From Isoetes taiwanensis (taxonomy: Eukaryota > Streptophyta > Lycopodiopsida > Isoetales > Isoetaceae), in contig JAJEKV010000041.1 of assembly GCA_021234155.1 (NCBI GenBank), forward strand, positions 7,882,917 to 7,946,916: a DNA stretch of 64,000 nucleotides. Direction: 5' to 3'. Position numbers and translations under genes: made by a program. Numbering within the stretch: the first letter of the stretch is position 1; each line of letters opens with the position of its first letter. Positions 1 to 10,580 of the stretch are shown here, in pieces. The notes below the pieces were generated by a model. The model was given only the letters and a program-made list of their open reading frames with translations, had not been told where the DNA came from and did no database searches.

Positions 1-1
1 G

Positions 2-366
2 TCATAAATGCCAAATCTTTGGCAAAAGGACATTGCAACTCAGCATCAATTTATACTTGTAGCCACAGATTGTTTTACCAAATGGGCTGAAGCAGTTCCT
101 CTTAGAGAAGCAAATGCCTATATCACATCAAGATTTCTTCATGAGAACATCTGTGCTCGATTTGGAATCCCTTTTAAAATTATTTCTGATAGGGGAAGTC
201 AGTTCATGAGCCAACTATTGCCTTGTTGCTAGCCACTCTAAAGGTCAAACACACCAAAAGCTCAGCATACTACCCTCAAGGTAATGGTCAAACTGAGTCA
301 ACCAACAAGGTTTTGAAGTCAATTCTGAAGAAAACCATCAGCATTTCTAAAGAGATTGGCATTTGA
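2..366 (+). pseudogene. Ty3/gypsy integrase core fragment
   Basis: The translated fragment reads like a retroviral-type integrase core. The first catalytic Asp lies in VATDCFTKWAEAVPL, the second in IISDRGSQF and the Glu in GNGQTES, in D,D-35-E order. It matches the integrase of the minus-strand polyprotein at 36265-39612 almost residue for residue. A frameshift near 225 puts the Glu half in another frame, and the frame ends at a stop just after VLKSILKKT. The N-terminal zinc domain lies outside the window. The strand flips abruptly downstream, so this is a broken copy. Confidence 0.85.
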
Positions 367-370
367 TCGT

Positions 371-482
371 CCTCTACATCTCCTGATTTGCAGATCTTGC
401 ATAGGCGGTCCTCCTTCGGTATCTTTGCCCATCTCCCTGTCTCTATTTTGAGCTTATGTGAGCTCGTTCTGTATCTTGCAAG
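371..482 (-). pseudogene. LINE ORF2 C-terminal zinc-knuckle scrap
   Basis: The minus strand reads ARYRTSSHKLKIETGRW followed by a Cys-x2-Cys pair in LCKICKSGDVE. This is the pattern found after the reverse transcriptase in many plant LINEs, where SSH-(x)-IE-GRW precedes a CxxC zinc cluster. The same block occurs in the LINE at 25124-25468 (MGSHDLRIEKDRW, CRVCRIC). Only about 37 codons remain, with no RT motif next to them. It sits exactly where the flanking integrase changes strand. Confidence 0.6.
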
Positions 483-734
483 CAGCTGCTTCTGATTTTT
501 ATAGAAGTAGAGAACCCTAAAATATCAAAATATTGCATGTTCAAGGGGTTAACCATTGAAAAATATGATGAAAATTTATTAGAGCATATGCGCACTCTAG
601 ATATACACATTCGTATGTCCCATGAAATACGACAAACAATCATATGAAAACCATAGGGAAAAAGGTACAAAAATGCAAGGAAAATCCCCCGTTATTATGC
701 TAGATATTCAGCCAATAGGAATCTTTCCCTGCCT

Positions 735-1104
735 TACCAATTACTTCAAAGGCCCCTCCCAAAGATTCTCAAACTTTGCTGCTATGTCTTCCCTTGCCTT
801 GTTCCATTTTAAAACCAGTTCACCTGATTTGAGAGTGCCTTGGAGCTTGTGAGCAGCTTTAAATGTTGCTATATCTTTGGCCTTTTTTATCATAACTCCA
901 TTCTCAGCTTCATATCTGTGTTCTTCCAATGCATCAATCTCATACATCTTTCTTTTAGTGCATCATCCATTTCTAAATTTATTTGGTATGCCAATCCGAG
1001 TGATGAAAGCTCAAGCTCAATTGGCACCACAGATTCTATGCCATAAACCAGACTGAAAGGTGTGTGTTTGGTGGAAGCTTTAATGGTGGTCCTATATGCC
1101 TATG
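735..1104 (-). pseudogene. Ty3/gypsy integrase C-terminal part, inverted
   Basis: The minus strand encodes the part of the polyprotein that follows the integrase core: HTPFSLVYG, then AAHKLQG and LVLKWNKA. It aligns with the C-terminal integrase region of the polyprotein at 36265-39612. One frameshift near 955 splits it, and a stop truncates it after the LWEGPLK block. Its upstream edge falls almost where the plus-strand half at 2-366 stops, so the two look like one gene with its tail flipped. Confidence 0.75.
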
Positions 1105-1709
1105 GCAAGTGGGCAAGATGAGTTGGCAATATGAGGATGACATGGCAAGTAGGGGTGATGAGGTGATATGTATTGGTGATATCACCCCTAGAGAATATCA
1201 CCCCTACATATCACCCCCATAGAAATCACCTCTACCCAAGTTCACCTCTAGTGAAATCTATGAGTGAATTTCTATGGGGTGATATGTGTATGGTGTGACA
1301 TGGCAATGAAAATGACATGTATGATGAAAGGTCAATTTCAATACCAATGCATATAATTTGCATTCTCTAGGCAAATTTTGACTTTAAATTGCTTCCTTTA
1401 GGAATTTTGCATTTTCTCTCATCATTTGACTTCTAGAGAGAGGATTTTGACCTTTGACCATGGGTAAGACCAAATCAAGTGGGAATTTGATGGAGATGAT
1501 ATGGTAAGTGTGTGTATGATGTGAATGAAATGTGAAGGAGATGTTTTGACTAGAAAAAATCTTCTAGGCCAATTTGCCTTAGGAAATGAAGGGTAGGCAT
1601 GGAACTTGGGATCTCATGGGCATGTTTTCATGGCAAAGGATATAGAAGGCTTAAGATGGAGATCATGTAATGTAGTTATGTCAAGAACTCAAATAGTAGC
1701 ATCAATATG
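1105..1709 (-). repeat. LTR-C fragment, inner part
   Basis: This stretch is the reverse complement of about 22490-23170 inside the LTR at 22263-24343, rich in GGTGATGAGGTG-like and CATGGCAA words. It joins the integrase scrap directly on its left. Its right end breaks off at 1709 and the LTR resumes at 3355, so the LTR was interrupted by an insertion. Confidence 0.75.
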
Positions 1710-2764
1710 TAGCACAATAACAGAGGGTTACTTTTAGATTTTTATACGCTTTTTCACATAGTTTTTCTATGATTTCATTGTTGTATTCGTTGAGGTGTAC
1801 TAAATAGTATTTCTAGAGTGCATCCTTTATGGGCCGTTGATTTTCGTTGGTTGGAACAATCCGAGGGTTGTTGTCTTTCTTTGCATGTGTTTATGCATGA
1901 ACACTGTGCATGTGTATGCATGTGCATGTGCACATGCATGTGCATGTGTGTGCATGTGCATGTTCATGTGCATGTGCATGTATATGCATGTGCATGTGTA
2001 TTGTGCATGTGCATGTGTGCATGTGTGTGCATGTGTGCATATGCATGTGTACTTGCCCTCTTAGATTCTTATTGCCGGAGTGGATTTTACTACCACGAGA
2101 TGGATTTTTTGCTCACACTTACAAAGGTATTTGTTTTTTAATGTTTCTTCAGTTAGCATAATGTTTTTTTTACAAGGTATTGGTTTCCTGATTCTACAAT
2201 GTAGTGCTGCAAAACCCCCTTTTGTTTCCTTCCTAAGATTTGCTGCAGATTCAAGTTTAGGCCCTCTGTTTGCTTCCAACTCTTGGATGGCTGCCGGATT
2301 GTTCATAGCAGCCAGCCTTTAGCTTCAATCAACAAACGGATTCTTATGCACACAACAGGCGGATTATTCCATGCCCTTTTCCATGTCACACAAATCAGTC
2401 AAACAGTGGCCACAAGAATGCATTTATATTGTAGGTTTGGAACTTTAATCGAACCATAAGGTGAATCATGCATTACCTTTAAGCTAGAGATGGAGCATCC
2501 AAAATCATATGGATTGATAAACAATGGTGTCATTGTGAAAGAGAAATAGTTGTAGCGGAAGTAACAATATGTCGCATAATAACAGGGGGTTTTCTTTGTG
2601 TTGCAAACTATAATGGGATCAAATTCAAAAGCTACAGGTGATGAAAGCCTCAAATGAATTCTAGTTTTTTCCTGGTTTGAATTCTAAAATTTTTGTCACA
2701 CTGGGGAGGGGGGGGTGACGTCCCTACAGCCCCGAAGGGGCCAAAAAAAATTTTTTGCAACACA
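1710..2764. other. Insertion inside LTR-C; no gene recognised
   Basis: This sequence separates the two halves of the minus-strand LTR-C copy. It holds a CATG/TG microsatellite and a G-run near 2705-2716 followed by an AT-rich block. A minus-strand open frame around 2061-2306 ends near a GTAAGT donor-like site and could be an old exon, but I cannot recognise it. The foldback element starts at its right edge. Confidence 0.5.
1881..2052 (+). repeat. CATGTG/TGCATG microsatellite
   Basis: About 170 bases consist of alternating TGCATG and TGTGCATG words. It is open in several frames, giving Met-His-Val-Cys-rich translations in all of them, which is a composition effect and not coding evidence. Alternating purine-pyrimidine runs like this can adopt Z-DNA; that is general knowledge, not shown here. 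Confidence 0.9.
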
Positions 2765-3346
2765 AACCATTAACATCCAACATATAAAAATTAAATCCCC
2801 CAATACATAACAACTAACACATAACAACCATTGACATTAACAACCAACACATAACTACCATTGACATTAATTAACACAACCATTAGGTCCAACACATTTA
2901 AATTAAAATCCCCCTTAAACCCCCTTTGGTTTGGGTGACGTAGGGCAGCGAGAGCCCTCATAATTGTATTTTGCACGTACAAAATCAACACCATATAGTA
3001 TTCCGCTTGAAATCTTATAGTATTTTGCGAATCTTATTATACAGTATAGCAAATTTTGTACTTGCATACCCCACAAACGAGGAACTTTACGTACGGTATA
3101 GATTAAGGAATAAGGGGTGAATATGCCTATCCAACAGCTCTCGTTGCCCGGAGTCACCCCCCATGTGAATATGCACCCAAACCAAAGGGGGTTTAAGGGG
3201 GATTTTAATTTAAATGTGTTGGACCTAATGGTTGTGTTAATTAATGTCAATGGTAGTTATGTGTTGGTTGTTAATGTCAATGGTTGTTATGTGTTAGTGG
3301 TTATGTATTGGGGGATTTAATTTTTATATGTTGGATGTTAATGGTT
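2765..3346. mobile_element. Foldback/MITE element, copy 1
   Basis: The left arm (about 2765-2936) and right arm (about 3172-3346) are near-perfect reverse complements of about 170 bp. The outer edge reads AACCATTAACATCCAACATA, and the inner edges meet at CCCTTTGGTTTGGGTG / CACCCAAACCAAAGGG. The loop of about 235 bp has no coding capacity. The same arms and loop, with the loop reversed, recur at 20128-20536. It looks like a non-autonomous foldback DNA element. No clear target duplication is visible. Confidence 0.8.
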
Positions 3347-3354
3347 ATGTATTG

Positions 3355-3567
3355 GGGGTCTTCAAATCTTCAAAATTGAGTTGCTTGAATCACCTTCCTT
3401 AGCATGCTTGTGTGACCTTTGTCAAATGTCCTCACCTTGGTCTTCAAGTCTTTTCTTCACTATGTGCAGAGATGCTTTGTGCTTGTATATCTGTGTTCAA
3501 ATCAAAGTGTGAGCATGAGAATATCAGAATGTGTCTTGCTCTATCATGGTGCCATAGCATGGCAGCA
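3355..3567 (-). repeat. LTR-C fragment, 5' terminal part
   Basis: This is the reverse complement of 22263-22480, the start of the LTR at 22263. It ends at 3567 with the LTR terminus, whose first 21 bases form a 9-bp hairpin (TGCTGCCAT, loop, ATGGCAGCA, here with one mismatch). Immediately right of it the leader of element E1 begins in mid-repeat, so this LTR inserted into, or recombined with, the E1 leader and the E1 5' LTR is missing. Confidence 0.8.
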
Positions 3568-3840
3568 CCTGGGCATTTTCAAAAGTTTTGAGAATGCTTC
3601 TCGCGCACCGTGTGAGTGGTAGATACTTTTTGCTTGAAGGAATCCATTGTATTAATCTAGCAAACACTAAGGCTTGTCGGAATGGTACAACATGAAATTG
3701 CAGGTCCAAACCCTAAAATTCCCAGACCCATAAATAGACCCTTAGGGTTCTTCATTTTCACCTTTCTTCTCCAGCTAGCTGGTCTCTGGCCAAGAAGGCA
3801 ATTTTTAGGCGCTCGGAAGGCGATTGACATATTTCAAAAC

Positions 3841-4992
3841 ATGGCCCACACCAAACAGACAGACTGCTCGAGTGGTTAGGCCAGACGATTACACCAGTGC
3901 CCAAATTCTTGCAGCACAACAAAAGGCTGGGGAGACTTAAGAATGAGCTAGACAGGCCGAAAACCCTAACTCTAATCCAGATGCTAAGGAAAAAGACCAG
4001 CAGGAGGAGGACGAGCAAGAATAAACCCAAAATCCTGAAGAGCAAGAAAACCCTGAGGATCAGGGAAATGGCCAGGAGGGGGACGATGAGGAGGGCGAGC
4101 CAATATCAGAGGTGTTAGCGCGTCGGCTAAAGAAAATGGCCAAGAGGAAGAAAAAAGCGAAGAGGAAGAGAATTGCAGAGAGGGAAGAGCCCAAAAGGAC
4201 AAAGGGAAGAGCAGCAAAAACTAAAGGAGGCCAAAGGGAAGGACCCCGAAATGCCAAAGAAAACCCGGAGGAAGACAAAGTCAACACCAGCCAAAGGGGT
4301 TAGCATAAGGGAGCGAGAGCCCGACAGGCCACCATCGTCTTTATCAGAAACAGACTCGAATGAGGATGCATCAAGAGTACCCTGCCGGACAGAAGGTTCC
4401 GGACCTTCGAATCCAGGTACGAGGAGGAAGAATTTGCAACATCACCTCCATACCCGAAGTGGCCGAAACCAACAACTGAACTCAAGACCGGCTCTACAAT
4501 CCTTTGTGCTCAAGCACGAGCAGGAGTACATGAAGAAGTTGAAGGAGTACAACCAGTACATGAAGATGTACGAGGAGTACTCAAAATCCTACGAGGCAAA
4601 TAAGGTGATGTACGTGGAGGGAGGAAGGCCAACCAAGAAGAATACCTTGAAGCCGCCACCGGAGAGACCGGTACCACCTAAGAAACCCATGAAGAGAAAG
4701 GCAGACTCCTATTTTGCAAGAGCGCCTCGGGAGATTCGCCATTTTCAGAGGAGCTACGGAAGTGCTAATTCCCAGAGCTGCCTTCGCAAGACTCACCCGT
4801 AAAATCCTGCAGGAATTTGGCAAGATCAAGAGAGTAACAGATGACATGTTACTTGTGTTGCAGGAGGCAGCGGAGCAAAGGCTGGTCCAGCACTTCGAAG
4901 ATTCCCTAGCATGTTCTCTCCATGCGAAGAGAGTCACTTGTATGCCTAGAGACATGAAGTTGGCTAGGTTCATAAAGAAGGAAGATTGCTAA
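3841..4992 (+). pseudogene. Histone H3-like protein carried by element E1
   Basis: The frame starts MAHTKQT, one residue away from the universal H3 start MARTKQT. A long tail follows, first Glu/Asp/Gln-rich (about 3960-4110), then Lys/Arg-rich (about 4110-4300), then a Tyr/Lys region with EYMKKLKEYNQYMKMYEEY. From about 4724 it becomes a histone fold: REIRHFQRS (H3 REIRKYQKS), AAFARLTRKILQEF (H3 PFQRLVREIAQDF), VLQEAAEQRLVQHFEDS, HAKRVTCMPRDMKLARFI. Loop 1 has the canonical H3 length, not the longer CENH3 form. A stop soon after the start and frame changes in the tail and near 4750 disable it. At about 380 codons it is far longer than H3 (136 aa). It lies between copies of the leader repeat. 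Confidence 0.85.
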
Positions 4993-5705
4993 CTTGATGT
5001 AACTATAAAATTTTTGTAAATATAAAAATATGTTTTGGTCAAGTTGTGAGGTGTAATATTGTGTTTAATGAGGTTGTAATAATGGCATGTGCAATTGGAA
5101 TTAGTTAAATTAGACAAAAAGTCACTGTTTTGGGCCAACACCCCTCACAGAGTGCGCCAGGAGCATTTCCAAAAGTTTTGAGAATGCCTCTCGCGCATTG
5201 TGTGAGTGTTTGGCCACTGATCTATATCTAGACTTGTCCAAATATAGAAAATAAGGGCACAAACTGCCTTAACTCGACAAGATAAGTAGGATGCTATCCT
5301 TAGATTGTAATTTTAGAGCTATCTAGGACCCAAACAGGAGCCCACCCCTCACATAATGCGCCAGGACCATTTTCAAAAGTTTTGAATATGCCTCTCGTGC
5401 ACTATGTGAGTGGTCAGACTAGAGTGACCCAAATTCATCATAAGTACCTCCAAATTAGATAAAAATTTTTGCAATAGGATCATTAGGAGGTACTCTTTAA
5501 CTTAGATTACCTGTCAATTGCATAGCAGGACCTTGAAGTGATAGATATTCCCAAACCCTAAAAATCTCTCAGATTAGGGTTTTGCCTATAAATATGACCA
5601 CAACCCTCATTTGCATCCTACTCTGTCACTCCTCACTCCAAGGTGATCTTTCAACTCCCAGAGGCGCTTCTAGATCTGTTTGATAACCCCAACAACATCA
5701 GCATC
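4993..5705 (+). other. E1 leader repeats after the H3-like frame
   Basis: This holds an AT-rich spacer and then two copies of the leader hairpin repeat (about 5145-5228 and 5343-5412). Each has CTCACAGAGTGCGC-like and GCGCATTGTGTGAG-like arms. The following sequence, including AAACCCTAAA near 5553, aligns with the leader at 44660-45120 behind the primer site of the other LTR-A element. A partial copy of the same repeat also stands before the H3-like frame at 3568-3622. Confidence 0.7.
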
Positions 5706-6082
5706 ATGGCCACTTTTGCATTCAGGCGATGGTACAGTGCCACTGCTCATGTGGCTGAGGCTGACATCAACTCGATCTTCACTGTTTTCCAAAAGGAGAT
5801 CGATGTGGATGCCACTATAAACCTTTTTACCAAGAGATCATGACCGAGTTCCATGCCAAGATAGGACCTTCTCTGATAGAACTTCCCCCATGCATAGGAT
5901 ATTTTGCACCTAGAACAGCTCTCCATGCAGCTCTGAATGGCATCCCCAATATAGACAAATACCTAGAAAATAAAGCTGTTCGCATGCCAAATTACATGAC
6001 TATATCCATAAATAAGAAGAGATATTTCTCCTATACTGCAGCTGTGGCTATCTTTTTGTCCCAAACAGCCCAAACTAGATAG
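5706..6082 (+). pseudogene. Unrecognised protein, WY-module (E1 copy)
   Basis: The frame starts MATFAFRRWYSATAHV and runs through INSIFTVFQKEIDVDA before a frameshift near 5840. It continues in a second frame with KKRYFSYTAAVAIFLSQT and stops at 6080. Weak but ordered similarity is seen to 48743-49160, which has FTEWYASP, then YPFYCKELDIMA, then VSYFSLPFAFASY. I know no family with this pattern. It follows the H3-like frame in both places. It could be the N-terminal part of one longer protein with the next entry. Confidence 0.5.
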
Positions 6083-6117
6083 GAAAAGCCTCTGTTCAAC
6101 CTCTAGAGATTGAACCC

Positions 6118-6500
6118 ATGGCCACAGAAGCAGGCGAAGAGGAGCAGATGCTCCTGGACTATGAGGAGTTAGAACAGGAGGAAGAGGCCGAGGAAGGACA
6201 GGGATACGATGTGGAAGACATCATCGACGTCGACCCCATACAAGAAAGACAGCAAGCAGAGAGGACCTCCCAAGCTTCGAAGAAGGGTTGAGAGTAACAA
6301 GGACAACACCTCCACTTGGGTTAGGCATCACCAGTCTAACCCCGGTCATTATCCAAGGGGAGGAGTACCTGACGCTCCATGATATAAAGAACCTCCCGGA
6401 GTGCAGAGACAGAGGTTACAGGGTGGACGAACTCCTGCACAAGCCACTTACACAATCTGTCTTTCTTGGGGTTACGTTCAGCATCGGCAGAAACATCTGA
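6118..6500 (+). pseudogene. Acidic protein with xTPxxxxGxEYL motif (E1 copy)
   Basis: An ATG opens a strongly acidic stretch (MATEAGEEEQMLLDYEELEQ and on) that stops at 6291. The adjoining frame continues with LTPVIIQGEEYLTLHDIKN and then YRVDELLHKPL. The second motif matches ITPILVEGKEYLLLSDI at 49350-49400, where an acidic lead also comes first. No catalytic or metal-binding pattern is seen and the function is unknown. Its place between the H3-like frame and gag suggests that it belongs to the carried cassette or to a Gag N-terminal extension. Confidence 0.5.
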
Positions 6501-7539
6501 AATCGGATGTGTATGCAGCTAGAGCACCCAGGAATGTAGAACAAGATTGACAACCTCAGGAAGAACAGACACCCGCAAGGCAGTTTCAACCAAGGAACCT
6601 ATTCCAAGAGTTCGAGGCACCAACCCTATAAGAAGAGATATCGCAAATAAGATCGGATATCCATGAAATAAGAGCTTTGCTGGCAGGGGCGGCAGCAATT
6701 GGACCGAACCAGAATGTCCAACTACCCCAAACACCGGCTGGCAAGCAGACAAAGCAAAGAAGAGAAGCCGGAGAAGGAGATCGCCTAGCACGGATTCCTT
6801 CAGTTCCGACTCCGACTCTGAATCTGAAGAGCAGGAGAACGATCGCCAGGAGGGTCCCAACGTGATAGGGGCAGAATAGAAACCGACTACCAGAAGAAAG
6901 TCGACTCGGCACTGAGCAATGTGTGGAAAGCCAAGAAGTTGGAACAGTTCTCAAGGGACAACAGGTTTGAATGGAAGCCGAGGCTTGGTTGGACAAAATG
7001 AGGGAGTATGGGAATGCTTATAGAATGAAGGATAAGGACAAGGGCAGGGTAGCAACGGCCAATCTCAAGTCGGCAACCAGAATTTGGTGAAAAGGCTATG
7101 CCAAAGCCCACATGTTAAGCAGAGATAGCTGCAGATTTAAGAAGTTCTCCAAGGCATTTAAATGTCATTATGTGCCGAGGAAACACAAGTGCCATATGAT
7201 GCAACAGTTCTACAGGTTGGAGCAAGGCAATAAGACAGTCCAGAAGTACACCGAAGTGTTCATGAGGCTGAGGCTCTATGTGCCAAAGTTGAGTAAAAGA
7301 CATGCAGTAGAGGAGTATATTGAAGGCTTGAAGGAGGAGATCAGAAAGCTGGTGAGAGCAATAAACACCAGAACAGTGTCAGAAGCAGAGTCTAAAGGGC
7401 AACAAGCCCAGTAGTTGCTAGACCTCAGTATAATGCAAACTATGGAAAACAAGGGAATGCAAATTTTGGCAAGCAAGACAAGAAGCAAGTCAGCTTTGAG
7501 GATAAAGAGCAAGCAGGTGGTGCAAACTACTCCAAAGCA
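6501..7539 (+). pseudogene. E1 Gag (capsid-like) region, frameshifted
   Basis: The pieces are a Ser/Asp/Glu run (FSSDSDSESEEQEND near 6800), then VDSALSNVWKAKKLEQFSRD near 6900, then a retrotransposon Gag core near 7112-7414 with CRFKKFSKAFKCHYVP, QQFYRLEQGNKTVQKYTEVF and LRLYVP. Gag would form the particle that packages element RNA. Several stops and frame changes separate the pieces. A close relative of the core occurs at 54620-55010. Confidence 0.7.
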
Positions 7540-8112
7540 GTGAAGCAGTTCTTACAATCCATCCTCAAGGAGAAGAGGCAAGAATGTATTGAAAAGCAAT
7601 TGTGCTTCAGGTGCTTCCAGCCAGGATATCGGGCACATAACTGCCCATTTGTGATGAATGTAGTGTTAGCAGAGCTAGGAGGATGGGAGACACCCCCGGA
7701 GATCGACGAAGAAGATGCTCGCGACTACATCCAGGGTGAGTGCCAAATCTTTGCTGCTATTGACTCCGAGAATGCTGAGAGTCAGTACCAGGTCATTTCG
7801 ACAATTGGAAAAGTCAGAGCCAATTCCTTCATAGTGTTGATAGACACAGGGAGCACCCATAACTTTGCTTCGCCAAGGATGGTAGAGATGTTAAAGATGA
7901 AGCCTTTGAAGTCCAAGCCTGGACCGGTTGTGTTGGCAAGTAGGGCAATTCGACACACAGCAGGGAAGAGGATCAACTTCGACATAGACTTGTCAGGTAT
8001 CAACGTTGGAATAGAAGCAGAAGTGATGAACATCGGCAAGTATGATTTGATCAGAGGCATGGAATACCTTAGCCTGGCTGGAGCTGTGATTGATTTGGGA
8101 AGCAGAAAGTAA
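7540..8112 (+). pseudogene. E1 zinc knuckle and aspartic protease
   Basis: The open frame begins inside the Gag-Pol region. A CCHC-type knuckle reads CFRCFQPGYRAHNC, with Tyr where the family has the zinc-binding His, so binding may be lost. About 70 residues later comes the retropepsin active site FIVLIDTGSTHNF, followed by the flap and the YDLIRGMEYL end typical of plant Ty3 proteases. The protease would cut the polyprotein. The frame stops at 8112 before RT, so it is separated from the rest. Confidence 0.8.
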
Positions 8113-8120
8113 CCTTAACG

Positions 8121-9200
8121 ATGCCAGACAGCAAGATCATTGAGATAGCAGGTAAAGAAGTCACCTCAATCATGCAATGCATGTCTAGTAAGAAGTTACT
8201 TAGATGCATAAAGAAGGAGCAAGTGGCCTATGTCTTTAAGCTCGAAGTTGACGAGCAAGAAGCAGAGGAAGACAAGGAGGCCAAAGCATTGAGCAAGCTG
8301 CCAAAGCCTATAGCCAAGTTGGTGAAGGAATTCCATGATTTGTTCCCGGATGAGATTAAGCAACTTCCACCCTACAGAGGATTCAGGTGTGAAATAACAC
8401 TTGAGCCATGAACGAAGCCAACAAGTAAGGCACCCTACAGAATGTTACCTCAGGAGTTGATGGAATTGAAGAAACAATTGCAGGAGTTGCTAGACCTAGG
8501 GTTTATAAGACCTAGTGTCTCCCCATTTGGAGCGCCAATACTTTTTGTCAAGAAGAAGGATGGAAGTCTCAGAATGTGCATTGACTATCGTCAATTGAAC
8601 AAGCACACCATCAATAACAAGTATGCGCTACCTCGATCAAATGATTTGATGGATCAACTGCAAGGAGCAAAGGTTTTCTCCAAGATAGACTTGAGGTCAG
8701 GCTACCACCAGATCAGAATCAAGGAAGAGGACATCCACAAGACAACATTCAGGGCAAGGTATCGCCATTATGAGTTCACAGTGATGCCATTTGGATTGTC
8801 CAACGCCCCAATAACCTTCATGAGGCTCACGAACGATGTTTTCCGCGAGTTTCTAGACACATTCATCATAGTTTTCTTTGATGACATTCTAGTCTACAGC
8901 AAATCCTTAGAGGAGCATGCCTAACACTTGAGGAAGGTACTTGAAAAGTTGAGGACGCATCAACTTTATGCAAAGCTATCCAAGTGTCACTTCGTGACAG
9001 AAAGGGTGGAGTACTTGGGCATGTGATCACAAAAGAAGGGATTTCCACCGATCTTGCGAAGATTGAGGCGGTAATTGATTGGCCGGCACCAAAGAATATC
9101 TATGAAGTGAGGAGCTTCCTCGGCTTAGCAGGGTATTATAGAAAGTTCGTCAAGAACTTTGCAAAGTTAGCAGCAGCATTAATAGACCTCACCAAAGCGA
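8121..9200 (+). pseudogene. E1 reverse transcriptase
   Basis: A linker leads to the RT fold at about 8442: [51 protein letters not shown] and the active site [12 protein letters not shown] (YxDD-type with Phe). A stop at about 8922 interrupts the palm-to-thumb part, which resumes in another frame with [18 protein letters not shown] and [13 protein letters not shown]. These are standard Ty3/gypsy RT motifs in the right order. A stop at 8409-8411 separates the linker from the fold. Confidence 0.85.
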
Positions 9201-9665
9201 AGAAGATAAAAGATTGGGCGAGTCATTGGCAAAGAAAGGCCCATGCAACATTTGAGACATTGAAGGAAGCTTTAACGACTGCACCAGTCTTAGTGTTGCC
9301 TGATCCAGAGAAAGATAAGTTGGTGGCAACAGATGCTAGCAAGATTACAACAGGAGGGGTCTTGATGCAGGAAGGGAGGGTGGTAGCGCATGATTAAAGG
9401 AAGATGAACGACGATGAAACGCGCTACCCAACCCATGACCAAAGAGTTGCTAGCAGTGGTGAGAGCATTGAGAATATGGAGGCATTATCTATTGGGAAGA
9501 AAGTTCCAATCGGATACGGACCATCAAAGTCTACAATATGTCTTCACCCAACCACATCTCAACTTGAGGCAAAGGAGATGGATGGAGTTCCTAGAGGAGT
9601 ATGACTTTATCATTGTGTACAAGCCAGGCAAGCTCAATGTAGTTGTGGATGCGCTCTCAGGGCAT
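9201..9665 (+). pseudogene. E1 RNase H domain
   Basis: The first catalytic Asp is in [18 protein letters not shown] and is followed by [14 protein letters not shown], where the frame stops. In the next frames come TRYPTHDQ, LLAVVRALRIWRHYLLGR with the conserved Glu replaced, and DTDHQSLQYVF with the Asp-His pair. The domain ends with MEFLEEYDFIIVYKPGKLN and DALSGHP. It would remove RNA from RNA:DNA hybrids during reverse transcription. At least one stop and one frameshift break it. Confidence 0.8.
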
Positions 9666-10580
9666 CCCTTGACGACGAGAGTCCACAACAATGCCATATC
9701 AACACTCACCAGTGAGTTTGGCAAGAAGATAGAAGAGACGTTGCCTCTAGACCGAGAATTCAAGGAAGCATGGACAAGCCTTTCTAAAGAGACAAGAACG
9801 GATAAAGAGAGGGAAACCTTCAAGCATTTTAAGAAGGAAGGTAACCTATTGTACCATAAAAATAAATTGTGTGTACCAGAGTCATCAGGAGTCAGGAAGT
9901 TGATACTCCATGACACACACAATAGCCCAATAGCCGAATACGCAGGTTTTATGAAGACCTATTTTAAGATCAAAAGTAGCTACTTCTGGCCTGGCATGAA
10001 GAAGCAGATCGCCAGGTACATTCGCGAGTGCCAGCTATGCCAACGGATGAAGACGCACGGAACAACTCCAAATTCCTGGAGCTTTAGAGCCATTGCCTGT
10101 GCCGAATGCAAAATGGAAGGTAATAAGCATGGACTTTATCACAGAGCTCCCGAGAACCGTAAGGGGCAAAGATCCCTAATAGTGGTGGTGGACAAGTTGT
10201 CGAAGATGGCACATTTCGTACCGTGCTAGACAACAGACACGGTGTTAGACACCGCCATATTATTCACCAAAGAGATCTTTAGACTCCACGGGATGCCGAA
10301 AGAAATAATCTCGGATAGAAATTCAAAGTTCATGAGCGCATTCTGGCAAGATTTGTTCAGCATGATTTCAGACGAAGCTCTTTATGAGTATGGCATATCG
10401 TCCTCAGACGGATGGACAAATGGAGCGCACGAACTGAATCATAGAAGATATGTTGAGAAACTATGTCTGGAACAAGCAGTCTAAATGGGATGATTTTATT
10501 CACTTGGTGGAGTTTGCCTATAATAGCACCAAGCAAGAATCTTCCCAGATGTCCCCATTCATGATTAATTATGGGTATCA
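9666..10580 (+). pseudogene. E1 integrase zinc and core domains
   Basis: After LLYHKNKLCVP comes an integrase N-terminal zinc domain in which one His of the HHCC set is Tyr (AEYAGFMKT), with CQLCQRMK as the Cys pair. The core follows in broken form. The expected first Asp motif near 10130 is out of frame. LIVVVDKLSKMAHFVPC, GMPKEIISDRNSKFMSAFW with the second Asp, and a badly altered Glu region follow. FIHLVEFAYNS and MSPFMINYGYQ lie near 10500-10580. Four or more frame breaks make it inactive. Confidence 0.8.

Noticed and set aside
1837-2161. Several overlapping open frames rich in Met, His, Cys and Val
   Set aside because: They are translations of a CATG/TG microsatellite, open in several frames at once, with no domain.
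3841-4992. Calling the E1 histone-like gene a CENH3
   Set aside because: Loop 1 has the canonical H3 length and the tail starts with MAHTKQT; no centromere-specific feature is visible. Only the element T copy has a longer loop, and it is too decayed to name.
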